A stretch of 54,553 bases of DNA from Streptomyces sporangiiformans (GCF_005768555.2 NZ_VCHX02000344.1:1-54553); one strand, 5' to 3'. Positions 42,783 to 51,654 are shown, counted from the first letter of the stretch. Translations and numbers: made by a program. The notes: a model not told the origin generated them from the sequence alone.

Positions 42783-44249
42783 CTACTTGTGGCCCTCCAC
42801 CGGGATGTCCAGGATCACCCGCGTACCACGCTCCGGCGCCGGGACCATGTCGAAGGTGCCGCCCAACTCGCCTTCCACCAGCGTCCGGACGATCTGCAGG
42901 CCCAGGTTGCCCGAGCGGTGCGGGTCGAAGTCCTGCGGGAGGCCGACGCCGTCGTCCTGGACGGTGACCAGGAGACGGGACTCCTTGGTGGTGCCGCCGC
43001 GGACCGCCGAGACCTCGACCGTGCCGGTGTCGCCCTGCCGGAAGCCGTGCTCCAGCGCGTTCTGCAGAATCTCGGTGAGGACCATGGACAGCGGCGTGGC
43101 GACCTCGGCGTCGAGTATGCCGAAGCGGCCGGAGCGCCGGCCCGTGACCTTGCCCGGGGAGATCTCGGCCACCATGGCGAGCACCCGGTCGGCGATCTCG
43201 TCGAACTCCACGCGCTCGTCCAGGTTCTGGGACAGCGTCTCGTGCACGATCGCAATCGATCCGACGCGGCGTACGGCCTCTTCGAGGGCTTCGCGGCCCT
43301 TGTCGGAGTCGATGCGGCGGGCCTGGAGCCGCAGCAGGGCCGCGACCGTCTGGAGGTTGTTCTTCACCCGGTGGTGGATCTCCCGGATGGTCGCGTCCTT
43401 GGTGATCAACTCGCGCTCGCGGCGCCGCAGTTCGGTGACGTCCCGCAGGAGGACGAGCGAACCGACGCGGGTGCCCTTGGGCTTGAGCGGAATCGCGCGG
43501 AGCTGGATCACCCCGTCGTTGCTCTCGATCTCGAACTCGCGGGGTGCCCAGCCGCTGGCGACCTTGGCCAGCGCCTCGTCCACCGGGCCCCGTGACGGGG
43601 CGAGTTCCGCCGTGGTCTTGCCGAGGTGGTGGCCGACCAGGTCGGCGGCCAGACCCAGGCGGTGGTACGCGGAGAGCGCGTTCGGCGACGCGTACTGGAC
43701 GACACCGTCGGCGTCGAGCCGGATCAGACCGTCGCCCACCCGTGGCGAGGCGTCCATGTCGACCTGCTGGTCGGGGAACGGGAAGGAGCCCGCCGCGATC
43801 ATCTGGGCGAGGTCGGACGCGCTCTGGAGATAGGTGAGTTCGAGCCGTGAGGGGGTGCGCACGGTGAGCAGGTTCGTGTTGCGGGCGATGACGCCCAGGA
43901 CGCGCCCCTCCCTGCGTACGGGGATGGACTCGACCCGTACGGGGACCTCCTCGCGCCACTCCGGGTCGCCCTCCCGCACGATCCGGCCCTCGTCCAGGGC
44001 GGCGTCCAGCATGGGGCGGCGGCCGCGGGGGACGAGGTGGCCGACCATGTCGTCCTGGTACGAGGTGGGGCCGGTGTTTGGCCGCATCTGGGCCACCGAG
44101 ACATAGCGGGTGCCGTCGCGCGTGGGAACCCACAGGACGAGGTCGGCGAAGGAGAGGTCGGAGAGGAGCTGCCACTCCGAGACCAGCAGATGGAGCCACT
44201 CGAGATCGGAGTCACCGAGGGCGGTGTGCTGGCGGACGAGTTCGTTCAT
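42783..44249 (-). CDS. pdtaS: PdtaS-like sensor histidine kinase
   Basis: A 488-aa cytoplasmic kinase with no membrane segment. An N-terminal GAF-like domain (about 1-155), a PAS domain (about 160-275) and a HisKA_2 dimerization helix with the phospho-acceptor in REIHHRVKNNLQ (about 292) precede the ATPase (NALEHGF N-box; DDGVG and SGNLGLQIV G-boxes). In M. tuberculosis PdtaS works with the RNA-binding ANTAR protein PdtaR, and its gene is next to whiB1 as here. No pdtaR is in this window. ATG 44249 aligns with the mycobacterial start; GTG 44258 and ATG 44288 are alternatives. Confidence 0.9.
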   Translation of the reverse strand: MNELVRQHTALGDSDLEWLHLLVSEWQLLSDLSFADLVLWVPTRDGTRYVSVAQMRPNTGPTSYQDDMVGHLVPRGRRPMLDAALDEGRIVREGDPEWREEVPVRVESIPVRREGRVLGVIARNTNLLTVRTPSRLELTYLQSASDLAQMIAAGSFPFPDQQVDMDASPRVGDGLIRLDADGVVQYASPNALSAYHRLGLAADLVGHHLGKTTAELAPSRGPVDEALAKVASGWAPREFEIESNDGVIQLRAIPLKPKGTRVGSLVLLRDVTELRRRERELITKDATIREIHHRVKNNLQTVAALLRLQARRIDSDKGREALEEAVRRVGSIAIVHETLSQNLDERVEFDEIADRVLAMVAEISPGKVTGRRSGRFGILDAEVATPLSMVLTEILQNALEHGFRQGDTGTVEVSAVRGGTTKESRLLVTVQDDGVGLPQDFDPHRSGNLGLQIVRTLVEGELGGTFDMVPAPERGTRVILDIPVEGHK

Positions 44250-44343
44250 GGAGGGCACGTCAGCGAGCGTACCTGGGAGTTCGGACATGACCCGAAATCG
44301 GCGATCCCGGCCCCGTTCGTCGGCCGCTCCCCCGGGGCCCCGT

Positions 44344-44376
44344 AACACCCGCGGGCCCCGGAAACACCCGCGGGCC
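44344..44376. repeat. 14-bp direct repeat upstream of pdtaS-like gene
   Basis: AACACCCGCGGGCC occurs at 44344-44357 and 44363-44376, 19 bp apart, about 100 bp upstream of the kinase start. It could be a regulator site; spacing is close to two helical turns. Confidence 0.6.
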
Positions 44377-44510
44377 GCGGCGCCTGAGAGGGACCCTCAA
44401 CCCTCCCGGCACCGCAGCCCGGAGCAGCATCGGCCGCGGGGTGTGCGGTCCCGGTCGGCCGAAGGATGAGGAGCCGGTGCCGTCAGGGCAGAGAGCGCCG
44501 GTTCCTCGAT

Positions 44511-44535
44511 CCGTCTTCCTGTGCGGGGAAGACGG
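44511..44535 (-). terminator. Hairpin downstream of the TetR gene
   Basis: CCGTCTTCC (44511-44519) and GGAAGACGG (44527-44535) form a 9-bp stem with a 7-nt loop. It lies 150 bp after the TetR stop and before the kinase promoter, so it may separate these same-strand transcripts. Confidence 0.6.
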
Positions 44536-44577
44536 AGGCTTGATCATTCAATTGCGTTCTCAAGCTTCGCCTACGAT

Positions 44578-44593
44578 TGTGGACTAGACCACT
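44578..44593. promoter_or_regulatory. DasR-type dre palindrome between tetR-type and kinase genes
   Basis: The 16-mer TGTGGACTAGACCACT matches the dre consensus AGTGGTCTAGACCACT at 14 positions, the best dre in the window. It lies in the 438-bp gap 44250-44687, downstream of the TetR gene and over 300 bp upstream of the kinase start, with no obvious gene beside it. Confidence 0.75.
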
Positions 44594-44687
44594 CTCGCCT
44601 GTCCATGCGTTGGCGGATGTTTGTTGTTGTGTCTTTATCCAACAAGCTCGCGCTCACTGTCCACCACGCAGCCTAGCGCCGGTCGGT

Positions 44688-45347
44688 TCACGAGCGGGGC
44701 CAGATTGCCATCGCGAGTTCGGCGAGTGCCTCCAGCTCCTCCTTGGTGGCTCCGTCGCGGGACTGCTGGGACATGCCCTGGATCATGGCTCCGGTGTGCC
44801 GGGCGAGGGCTGCGGCGTCGACGTCCGCGGACAGCTCGCCCGCCGCGATGCCGGCCTTTATGCGGCTCTCGATGGCGGCGATGTCCGCGTTGCGCCGCTC
44901 CCGCAGGGACTCCTCCACCTCGGGGGTGGTGCAGTTGGTGGCCGCGTGGAGGACCAGGCAGCCGTGCGGACGACCCGGCTCGGTGTACCCGGCCGCCGCC
45001 TCGCGCAGCATCCGCTCCACGGCGGCACGGGCCGTCGGCTCCTCGGCGAGCGCACGGTCGCCGAACGAGCCGTATCGCGCGCCGTACGCGCGGACGACCT
45101 CCTCGAAGAGCGAGCGCTTGTCGCCGAAGGCCGCGTACAGGCTGGGCGCGCCGATACCCATGACCCTGGTGAGGTCGGAGACCGAGGTCGCCTCATAGCC
45201 GTGCTCCCAGAACGCGAGGATCGCCCGCTCCAGCGCGGTCTCACGGTCGAAGGAGCGGGGGCGGCCGCGCGGCTTGCCCTGACGGCGGCTCGGGTGCGGC
45301 CCGTCCTGCGGTTTCGACTCGTCGTCGGTCTCCGGTCTCATCGCCAT
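44688..45347 (-). CDS. TetR-family transcriptional regulator
   Basis: A 219-aa regulator. After a polar N-terminal tail (about 30 residues) the helix-turn-helix is ERAILAFWEHGYEATSVSDLTRVMGIGAPSLYAAFGDKRSLFEEVV. The C-terminal domain has CLVLHAATNC, common in TetR_C regulators of small-molecule export or metabolism. It is divergent from nagB across a 153-bp region containing a dre site, so DasR may affect both genes. The ligand is unknown. Confidence 0.93.
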   Translation of the reverse strand: MAMRPETDDESKPQDGPHPSRRQGKPRGRPRSFDRETALERAILAFWEHGYEATSVSDLTRVMGIGAPSLYAAFGDKRSLFEEVVRAYGARYGSFGDRALAEEPTARAAVERMLREAAAGYTEPGRPHGCLVLHAATNCTTPEVEESLRERRNADIAAIESRIKAGIAAGELSADVDAAALARHTGAMIQGMSQQSRDGATKEELEALAELAMAIWPRS

Positions 45348-45445
45348 GGGCGCATTTTATAGCGGGCACTAGAGAAAAGTCGGTGGACTGCCGAGGCTGG
45401 AGGTTCGCCGACCTGGACGCTGCCACACAGGGCCGACTCTGCTAG

Positions 45446-45461
45446 ATTGGTCTATACCACA
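45446..45461 (+). promoter_or_regulatory. DasR-type dre site at the nagB promoter
   Basis: ATTGGTCTATACCACA matches the dre consensus at 13 of 16 positions. It is about 40 bp upstream of the nagB start, overlapping a possible TAGATT -10 box, the expected place for repression. Confidence 0.82.
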
Positions 45462-45500
45462 TACACAGTTGAGCCCCCTTTCAGAACGGCAGGCCCCAGC

Positions 45501-46286
45501 GTGGAAGTTGTCATCGTTCCTGGCGCCGAGGCGGGTGGCGAGCTCATCGCCGAGGCCATGGCCCAGTTGCTCCGGCGCAAGCCCGACGCCCTGCTCGGTG
45601 TGGCGACCGGCTCGACCCCGTTGCCCATTTACGAGGCCTTGGCGGCGAAGGTGGACGCCGGGGCCGTGGACGTCTCGCGGGCGCGGATCGCGCAGCTCGA
45701 CGAATACGTGGGACTGCCGACCGACCATCCCGAGTCGTACCGCTCCGTGCTGCGCCGTGAGGTGCTGGAGCCGCTGGGGCTGGACATGGCCGCGTTCATG
45801 GGGCCCGACGGGGCCGCGGCGGACGTGCAGGCGGCGTGCACGGCGTACGACAAGGCGCTCGCCGAGGCCGGCGGGGTCGACCTCCAGCTGCTCGGCATAG
45901 GGACCGACGGGCACATCGGGTTCAACGAGCCGTGCTCGTCGCTTGCCTCACGTACGCGGATCAAGACGCTGACCGAGCAGACCCGGGTCGACAACGCGCG
46001 GTTCTTCGAGGGCGACATCGCGCAGGTGCCGCATCACGTGATCACTCAGGGGATCGGGACGATTCTGGAGGCACGGCATCTGGTGCTGCTCGCCACCGGT
46101 GAGGGCAAGGCGGACGCGGTGGCGGCGACCGTCGAGGGGCCCGTCGCCGCGGTGTGCCCCGCCTCAGCGCTCCAACTGCACCCGCACGCGACGGTCGTCG
46201 TGGACGAGGCGGCCGCCTCCAAGCTGAAGCTCGCGGACTACTTCCGGCACACCTACGCCAACAAGCCCGAGTGGCAGGGCATTTAG
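45501..46286 (+). CDS. nagB: Glucosamine-6-phosphate deaminase
   Basis: A 261-aa cytoplasmic enzyme converting glucosamine-6-phosphate to fructose-6-phosphate and ammonia. Seen: LLGVATGSTPLPIY (phosphate loop), AQLDEYVGL with the catalytic Asp, and GIGTDGHIGFNEP with the Asp/His pair. The GTG at 45501 gives the family length; the frame is open further upstream across the dre site but has no start support. Glucosamine-6-phosphate is itself the effector that releases DasR from DNA, so NagB activity feeds back on the whole locus. A strong convergent terminator follows. Confidence 0.96.
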   Translation: MEVVIVPGAEAGGELIAEAMAQLLRRKPDALLGVATGSTPLPIYEALAAKVDAGAVDVSRARIAQLDEYVGLPTDHPESYRSVLRREVLEPLGLDMAAFMGPDGAAADVQAACTAYDKALAEAGGVDLQLLGIGTDGHIGFNEPCSSLASRTRIKTLTEQTRVDNARFFEGDIAQVPHHVITQGIGTILEARHLVLLATGEGKADAVAATVEGPVAAVCPASALQLHPHATVVVDEAAASKLKLADYFRHTYANKPEWQGI

Positions 46287-46302
46287 GACGTAACGACGAG
46301 GC

Positions 46303-46348
46303 CATGGGGAAGGGCCGGGTGCCCAGGAGCACCCGGCCCTTCCCCATG
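46303..46348. terminator. Bidirectional terminator between nagB and dasD
   Basis: A perfect 20-bp stem (46303-46322 with 46329-46348) and 6-nt loop lies between convergent genes, 16 bp after nagB and 28 bp from the dasD stop. This is the strongest hairpin in the window. Confidence 0.9.
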
Positions 46349-46376
46349 AGTGGGGCCCACGCCCCACGCCACCACC

Positions 46377-47891
46377 TCACGTGCCGGCGATGACCTCCGC
46401 CGCCGCCAGACCGCACACGCGGGCCGCCCCGTGCGTGGCGATGTGCAGCACTCCTCTGGGCGGGGCCTGGGGAACGCCCATCTCGACCACGACGGTGTCG
46501 GGGCGGGAGGCGAGGAGGATGTCGAGGGCTTCGTCCATCCAGGCGTGGCGATGGGCGTCGCGGACCACGGCGACGATACGGCGGGATCCCGCAGCCGCGA
46601 GCGCAGCGCCCGCGAGGGCCTCGGCCTCCGCCCGCTCCCCCGTGAAACTCCCCGCCTCCGTGCCCGGGAGCAGACGGCGGAGCTCCGCGGCGACGCCCCA
46701 CGGGGTCTCGTCGCCGACGGCGAAGTTGGCGACGGGGGTGAACGCGGCGACATACGGAGCGCCGGTGACCGGAGTGAAGTGTTCCGCACGCGTGACCGTC
46801 AGCGCCCGGCGGGCCGCGACCAGGCCCACCGCCGAAGCCCCGCTCCGCCTCGATGCGCCCCCGGGCGCGCGCTCGCTCCCCGCCGAAGTCCAGGAGGCCA
46901 GGGACCGTACCCGGGAGGCGGCATCCGCCAGCCGCTCCTCGGACAGCTCACCCGCACGCACCGCCGAGACCAGCGCGTCGCGCAGTCGCAGCACCGTCGC
47001 GTCGTCGGCGAGTCCTCCGCCCACACAGATGGCGTCGGCGCCGGCGGCGATCGCCAGGACGGTGCCCCGTTCGATGCCGTATGTGCCGGAGATGGCCTGC
47101 ATTTCCATGCCGTCGGTGACGATCAGACCGTCGAAGCCCAGCTCCTCGCGCAGCAGCCCGGTCAGGATGCGGGGCGAGAGGGTCGCGGGGAGGTCCGGGT
47201 CCAGGGCCGGGACCAGGATGTGCGCGGTCATCACCGCGCGCGTCCCCGCCTCGATGGCCGCGCGGAACGGGACCAGCTCCCGGGACTGCAGGACCGGCAG
47301 CGCCGCGTCGATACGCGGAAGCGCGTGGTGCGAGTCGACCGCCGTGTCGCCATGGCCCGGGAAGTGCTTGGTGCAGGCGGCGACTCCGGCGGACTGGAGG
47401 CCGGCGACGTACGCCGCCGTGTGCCGGGCGACCAGTGCGGCATCGGCGCCGAAGGAGCGTACGCCGATCACGGGATTGCCGGGATTGGAGTTGATGTCGG
47501 CGGAGGGTGCCCAGTTGAGGTTCACGCCGCACTCGGCGAGGCGGCTGCCCAGTTCGAAGGCGACCTCCTCGGTCAGTGAGGCGTCGTCCACCGCGCCCAG
47601 CGCGTGGTTTCCGGGGAACGACGATCCCGTACGCACCTCCAGGCGCGTGACATCACCTCCCTCCTCGTCGATGGCGACCAGGACGTCGTCACGCTCGGCG
47701 CGCAACTGGGCGGTCAGTGAGGCGAGCTGGCCTGGCGAGGCGATGTTCCGGCCGAAGAGGCCGACGGAGGCCAGCCCCTCCCCCAGCCGCCGCAGCAGCC
47801 AGGAGGGAGCCGAGGTCCCGGTGAAGCCGGGCTGCAGGACGGCCAGGGCGTCGCGCGTCAGGGTGGACGTCCCACCGGTGAGTGTCGTCAT
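46377..47891 (-). CDS. dasD: GH3 beta-N-acetylglucosaminidase
   Basis: A 504-aa cytoplasmic glycoside hydrolase family 3 enzyme. The NagZ-type segment KHFPGHGDTAVDSHHALP (residues 175-192, with the Asp-His dyad) and the nucleophile D260 in VTDGMEM mark N-acetylglucosaminidase activity. No signal peptide. The gene starts 8 bp after dasC, closing the das operon, and should cleave the imported N,N'-diacetylchitobiose to GlcNAc. The C-terminal domain (about 340-500) is the usual GH3 alpha/beta sandwich. The name follows the S. coelicolor order. Confidence 0.93.
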   Translation of the reverse strand: MTTLTGGTSTLTRDALAVLQPGFTGTSAPSWLLRRLGEGLASVGLFGRNIASPGQLASLTAQLRAERDDVLVAIDEEGGDVTRLEVRTGSSFPGNHALGAVDDASLTEEVAFELGSRLAECGVNLNWAPSADINSNPGNPVIGVRSFGADAALVARHTAAYVAGLQSAGVAACTKHFPGHGDTAVDSHHALPRIDAALPVLQSRELVPFRAAIEAGTRAVMTAHILVPALDPDLPATLSPRILTGLLREELGFDGLIVTDGMEMQAISGTYGIERGTVLAIAAGADAICVGGGLADDATVLRLRDALVSAVRAGELSEERLADAASRVRSLASWTSAGSERAPGGASRRSGASAVGLVAARRALTVTRAEHFTPVTGAPYVAAFTPVANFAVGDETPWGVAAELRRLLPGTEAGSFTGERAEAEALAGAALAAAGSRRIVAVVRDAHRHAWMDEALDILLASRPDTVVVEMGVPQAPPRGVLHIATHGAARVCGLAAAEVIAGT

Positions 47892-47899
47892 CGGTGGCC

Positions 47900-48796
47900 T
47901 TATCCCTTCACGGCGCCGGAGGTGAGACCCGAGGCCATTTTCTTCTGGACGAGCATGAAGAAGACGACCACCGGGAGGGCGATGAGTGTGGAGGCGGCCA
48001 TCAGCGCGCCGTAGTCGACACCACGGGACGTGGTGAAGTTCATCAGCCACACGTTGAGGGTGTACTTGTCGTTGTCCTGGAGCACCACGTAGGCGAGCAG
48101 GTACTCGTTCCACGCGTTGATGAGCGAGAAGATCGAGGCCGCGGCGAGGCCCGGAGCGAGCAGGGGGAAGATGACGCGCCAGAAGGCGCCCATCCGGCTG
48201 CAGCCGTCGACCATCGCCGACTCCTCCAGCTCCTTGGGGATGTTGATGACGAAGCCGCGGATCATCCAGGTGGCGAAGGGCAGCGCGGAGACCAGGTAGA
48301 TGATGATGACGCCCCAGTACTCATTGAGCGCGCCCAGGCTGTTGAGCTGGATGTAGATGGGGATGAGCATCGCGGTCGGCGGCAGCAGCTGGATGGCCAG
48401 AAGCGTGATCATGAACGCCTTGCGGCCGGCGAAGTGGAACCGTCCGATCGCGAAGGCGGCGATCGTCGACAGCAGCATCGCCCCGACCACGGCGGTGACG
48501 CAGATGATCAGGCTGGACTGGATCGCCGAGCCGAAGTTCGGAGCGTCGATCGCCCGCTTGAAGTTGTCGAAGGTGATCGAGGACGGCCACAGCGTCTGGT
48601 CGTAGCTGCGGATCTCCTGGTTGGGCCGTAGCGCGCTGACGACCAGCCAGTAGACCGGGAAGGCCATCACGACGCAGGCGACGACGCCGACGAGGTTGTA
48701 GACGTGCCGGCTCTTCTTCTTGCGGTCCGGACGCGGTGCCGGACCGGTCGCCGGGTGGGCGGGCGGTGCCGGGCGGGTGGACGTCGTGGCGCTCAC
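47900..48796 (-). CDS. dasC: Chitobiose ABC transporter permease
   Basis: A 298-aa MalG-type permease with six transmembrane segments after a cytoplasmic Pro/Ala/Lys tail. The EAA loop is IPKELEESAMVDGCSRMGAFWRVIFPLLAPGL; the C terminus GLTSGAVKG is typical. Its GTG overlaps the dasB stop (GTGA). With DasB it forms the N,N'-diacetylchitobiose channel characterised in S. coelicolor. Confidence 0.95.
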   Translation of the reverse strand: MSATTSTRPAPPAHPATGPAPRPDRKKKSRHVYNLVGVVACVVMAFPVYWLVVSALRPNQEIRSYDQTLWPSSITFDNFKRAIDAPNFGSAIQSSLIICVTAVVGAMLLSTIAAFAIGRFHFAGRKAFMITLLAIQLLPPTAMLIPIYIQLNSLGALNEYWGVIIIYLVSALPFATWMIRGFVINIPKELEESAMVDGCSRMGAFWRVIFPLLAPGLAAASIFSLINAWNEYLLAYVVLQDNDKYTLNVWLMNFTTSRGVDYGALMAASTLIALPVVVFFMLVQKKMASGLTSGAVKG

Positions 48797-49803
48797 TCGA
48801 CCTCTCCGATCTTGAGCAGCTGGCGCAGGTAGTACACGGCCACACCGGAGAGCAGCAGCACCGTGATGAGCGAGATGGCCGCACCCTGGCTGAAGGAGTT
48901 GGATTCGAAGGCCTTCTCGAACGAGTAGATGCCCAGGAGGCTGTACTCCGGCTCCGGCTTGTTGCCGCGCATCAGGAAGACCTGGCCGAAGACGTTGAAG
49001 TCCCAGATCACCGAGAGCGTGGCGACCATCTGGAAGACCGGCTTGATGACGGGCCAGGTGACATAGCGGAACACGCCGAACGCGCCCGCTCCGTCCAGCG
49101 CCGCCGCCTCCTCCAGTTCCCTGGGCACCTGGGTGAGAGCGGCGTAGAGGGTGATGGCGACGAACGGGATGGCGCCCCAGATGACGACGGCGGCGATGAT
49201 CAGGAAGCCCTGCTTGGGATCGAGCCACCAGTTGTGACCGCGGAAGTCGAGCCCCAGGTATTTCGTCAGCACCATGTTCATGACGCCGTAGTCGGAGTCG
49301 GCGAACCAGCGGAAGATCGAGGTCGCCACGAGCAGCGGCATGGCCCAGGCGGCGACCAGCGCCGCGGTCAGGGCGAGACGTATCCACAGGCTCATGCGCT
49401 GCATGGCCTGGGCGAGGAAGAGTCCGACGCCCATGGTGACGACGACGCAGGCGACCATGAACAGCACCGTGCGCCACACCACGTCCCAGAACCGGCCGTC
49501 GCCGAGGATGTTGGTGAACTGCTCGAAGCCGACCCATTCGCCCGCCTGGCCCGTCCAGAGCTCCCGGCGTCCCACGTCCTGGAAGGACATGATCACCGTC
49601 TTGACGAGCGGCCAGACGAACACCGCGGCGATCGCCACGACCGTGGGGGCTATCAGGGCGTAGGGCAGATAGGCGCCGACTCGCCTCCCCGGCGCTCTTC
49701 CGGCCGCGGCCCGCGGGGCGTCGTGCTGCTCGGCCTGCTCGGGCTGCTCGGGCTGCGGGACGGACACCGGGGGGTCGGCTGCTTTCATTTCGGCGGCACT
49801 CAC
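48793..49803 (-). CDS. dasB: Chitobiose ABC transporter permease
   Basis: A 336-aa MalF-type permease. A Gln/Glu/Pro-rich cytoplasmic N terminus (about 1-45) precedes six transmembrane segments. The EAA loop is VPRELEEAAALDGAGAFGVFRYVTWPVIKP. It starts at GTG 49803, 90 bp after dasA. No ATP-binding gene is present in the operon, in agreement with use of the shared ATPase MsiK in S. coelicolor. Confidence 0.95.
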   Translation of the reverse strand: MSAAEMKAADPPVSVPQPEQPEQAEQHDAPRAAAGRAPGRRVGAYLPYALIAPTVVAIAAVFVWPLVKTVIMSFQDVGRRELWTGQAGEWVGFEQFTNILGDGRFWDVVWRTVLFMVACVVVTMGVGLFLAQAMQRMSLWIRLALTAALVAAWAMPLLVATSIFRWFADSDYGVMNMVLTKYLGLDFRGHNWWLDPKQGFLIIAAVVIWGAIPFVAITLYAALTQVPRELEEAAALDGAGAFGVFRYVTWPVIKPVFQMVATLSVIWDFNVFGQVFLMRGNKPEPEYSLLGIYSFEKAFESNSFSQGAAISLITVLLLSGVAVYYLRQLLKIGEVE

Positions 49804-49893
49804 TGTGCTGGCCTTCCGTTCGAACCGGTAACCGGAGTGCGGAGACGGCGGGCCTGGGGGTGGGCCCGCCGTCCCCGATGGGTGATCAAGAGG

Positions 49894-51198
49894 TCAGGAG
49901 GCCTCGTTGATCAGCTGGTCGATCTCCGCGTCGGCGGCCTTGGTGGCGTCCGCGACCGACTCGCCCTTGAGGATGTCGAGCAGCATCAGCTCGAGCGTTT
50001 CCTTCTTCTCGATCGCGGCCCAGCCCGGCGCGATGGGCGTGAACCAGGCGTCCGGCACGGCGTTGGCGATCGGGGCCGTCTCCGGCTTGGTCTTCAGCGG
50101 CTCCAACTGCTTGGTGTTGTTCGGAAGGATGTTCTTCTCGGCGAGCGCGGCCTCGGACTTCTCGCTGGTGAAGATCGAGATCCAGTCCTGCGCCAGGTCC
50201 TGGTTCTCGGACTTGGAGATGGTGGCCAGGTCGGAACCGCCGATGAAGGAGGGCAGCGCCTTGCCGTTCGGGCCGGGCATGCCGGCGGTGCCGATCTTGT
50301 CCTTCAGCTTGGGGTTGCCGTTGGCCGCCGGGTCGATGACGCTGCCGGACTCCCAGCCGTTGCCGTAGATCATGGCCGTCTTCTTGTTGGCCATGACGTT
50401 GGCGTGGTCCTGCTCGTCCTTGGTCTGGTCGCCGTTGTTGTACTCCTTGACCAGGTCGACGTAGTGCTGGATACCCTCCTGCGCCTCAGGCGAGGAGAGC
50501 GTGGCCTTCCACTTCTTGCTGCCCTCGTCGTACTCGGCGATCTTGCCGCCGTAGGCGGCGACGTACGACATGGCGGCGTACCAGTAGCGGCCCGGGAGGT
50601 AGAGCGGCGAGAACGCCTTGTCCTTCTTGCCGTACTTGGCCTCGATCTTGCCGAGCGCCTTGGTCAGGCCGTCCTCGGTCTCGGGGATGGTGTCCTTGCC
50701 GGTGGCGGCCTTGAACATTTCCTTGTTGTAGATGGCCACGCGCGCACCGGCGTAGTAGGGCACGCAGTACAGCTTGCCCTCGTAGGAACAGGTGTCCTTC
50801 AGACCGGAGATCCAGGTGTCCGAGTTGTCGTACTTCTTCTCGTCGATCTCGCCGAGGGCCCCATTGAGGATGTACGTCATGGTCTCGGTGTTGCCGAGCT
50901 CGACCACGTCGGGGAACTTGCTGCCGGACAGGGCCGCGTCGAGCTTCTTGGTCTTGTCCCCCCACTGCTGGTACTGAACGTTGACCTTGACGCCCGGGTA
51001 CTTGTCGTTGAACTCGGCATTGGCCTGCTTGACCAGCTCCGGCCAGGTGCTCTGGGCGTCCGTCATCAGCCAGACGGTGAGCTCACCCTTGCGGTCCTTG
51101 GGATCCTTGGCCGCCTCTTTGTCGCCGCTGCCGCCGCACGCCGCAATGGAGACCATCATGCCCGCGATACCGATCGCGGCTATCAGCTTGCGCTTCAC
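49894..51198 (-). CDS. dasA: Chitobiose-binding lipoprotein of the Das ABC transporter
   Basis: A 434-aa solute-binding lipoprotein. Basic KRKL start, hydrophobic stretch and lipobox SIAAC (Cys about 20), then the mature GELTVWLMTDAQSTWPELV domain. GTG 51198 is preceded by GAGGAGG. It captures chitobiose outside the cell; in S. coelicolor DasA loss alters development, linking chitin sensing to sporulation. Two dre-like palindromes lie in the 100-130 bp upstream. Confidence 0.95.
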   Translation of the reverse strand: MKRKLIAAIGIAGMMVSIAACGGSGDKEAAKDPKDRKGELTVWLMTDAQSTWPELVKQANAEFNDKYPGVKVNVQYQQWGDKTKKLDAALSGSKFPDVVELGNTETMTYILNGALGEIDEKKYDNSDTWISGLKDTCSYEGKLYCVPYYAGARVAIYNKEMFKAATGKDTIPETEDGLTKALGKIEAKYGKKDKAFSPLYLPGRYWYAAMSYVAAYGGKIAEYDEGSKKWKATLSSPEAQEGIQHYVDLVKEYNNGDQTKDEQDHANVMANKKTAMIYGNGWESGSVIDPAANGNPKLKDKIGTAGMPGPNGKALPSFIGGSDLATISKSENQDLAQDWISIFTSEKSEAALAEKNILPNNTKQLEPLKTKPETAPIANAVPDAWFTPIAPGWAAIEKKETLELMLLDILKGESVADATKAADAEIDQLINEAS

Positions 51199-51285
51199 GC
51201 CCACCCTCCTCAGGGATGCCACAAACCCCCCTGCCCACCGCGGTGACATACGACGAGGTATCCGTGGGGCCAGGCCCTGGTCCTC

Positions 51286-51301
51286 AATGGTTTAGACCAG
51301 T
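51286..51301. promoter_or_regulatory. DasR-type dre site 1 upstream of dasA
   Basis: AATGGTTTAGACCAGT matches the dre consensus in the right half and most of the left. It is about 90 bp before the dasA start. Confidence 0.75.
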
Positions 51302-51310
51302 ACCGGGGAG

Positions 51311-51326
51311 CTTGGACCAGACCATT
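51311..51326. promoter_or_regulatory. DasR-type dre site 2 upstream of dasA
   Basis: CTTGGACCAGACCATT keeps the TGG(A/T)C...GACCA core of dre. It lies 9 bp beyond site 1, so two DasR dimers could bind side by side. Confidence 0.65.
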
Positions 51327-51457
51327 GGGCCTGTCAAGAGGTTCAAAGTGAGCTCCTGGGGTCCGTTATGGGACCTACATATGCAGGAACCTTTAAGCAA
51401 GAAACCAGCGAAAAGAGCAGGTCGGCCGACGGGCCCCGCACTGGACCACTTCGGTAG

Positions 51458-51473
51458 GGTGGACTAGACCAGC
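51458..51473. promoter_or_regulatory. DasR-type dre site at the dasR promoter
   Basis: GGTGGACTAGACCAGC matches dre closely. It is about 180 bp upstream of dasR, suggesting autoregulation. Confidence 0.75.
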
Positions 51474-51654
51474 GGGAGTCCCCGACGGTATACAGAAGAG
51501 ATCACGGACGGTACGAGAACGCCCGCACGACGGCGTGCGAGCACACCCCGCATCCGAAACACGCGGGCCCTCGCACACGAAGCCGTGCCACGATGTGAGC
51601 CGTGGCCGACGCGTAGGTCGGCCGCATCGGCACCCGGAGCCGGGAAGGCAGAGG

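Noticed and set aside
48736..51246. An 836-aa plus-strand frame opposite dasA-dasB
   Set aside because: Antisense shadow of well-recognised das genes with low-complexity composition.
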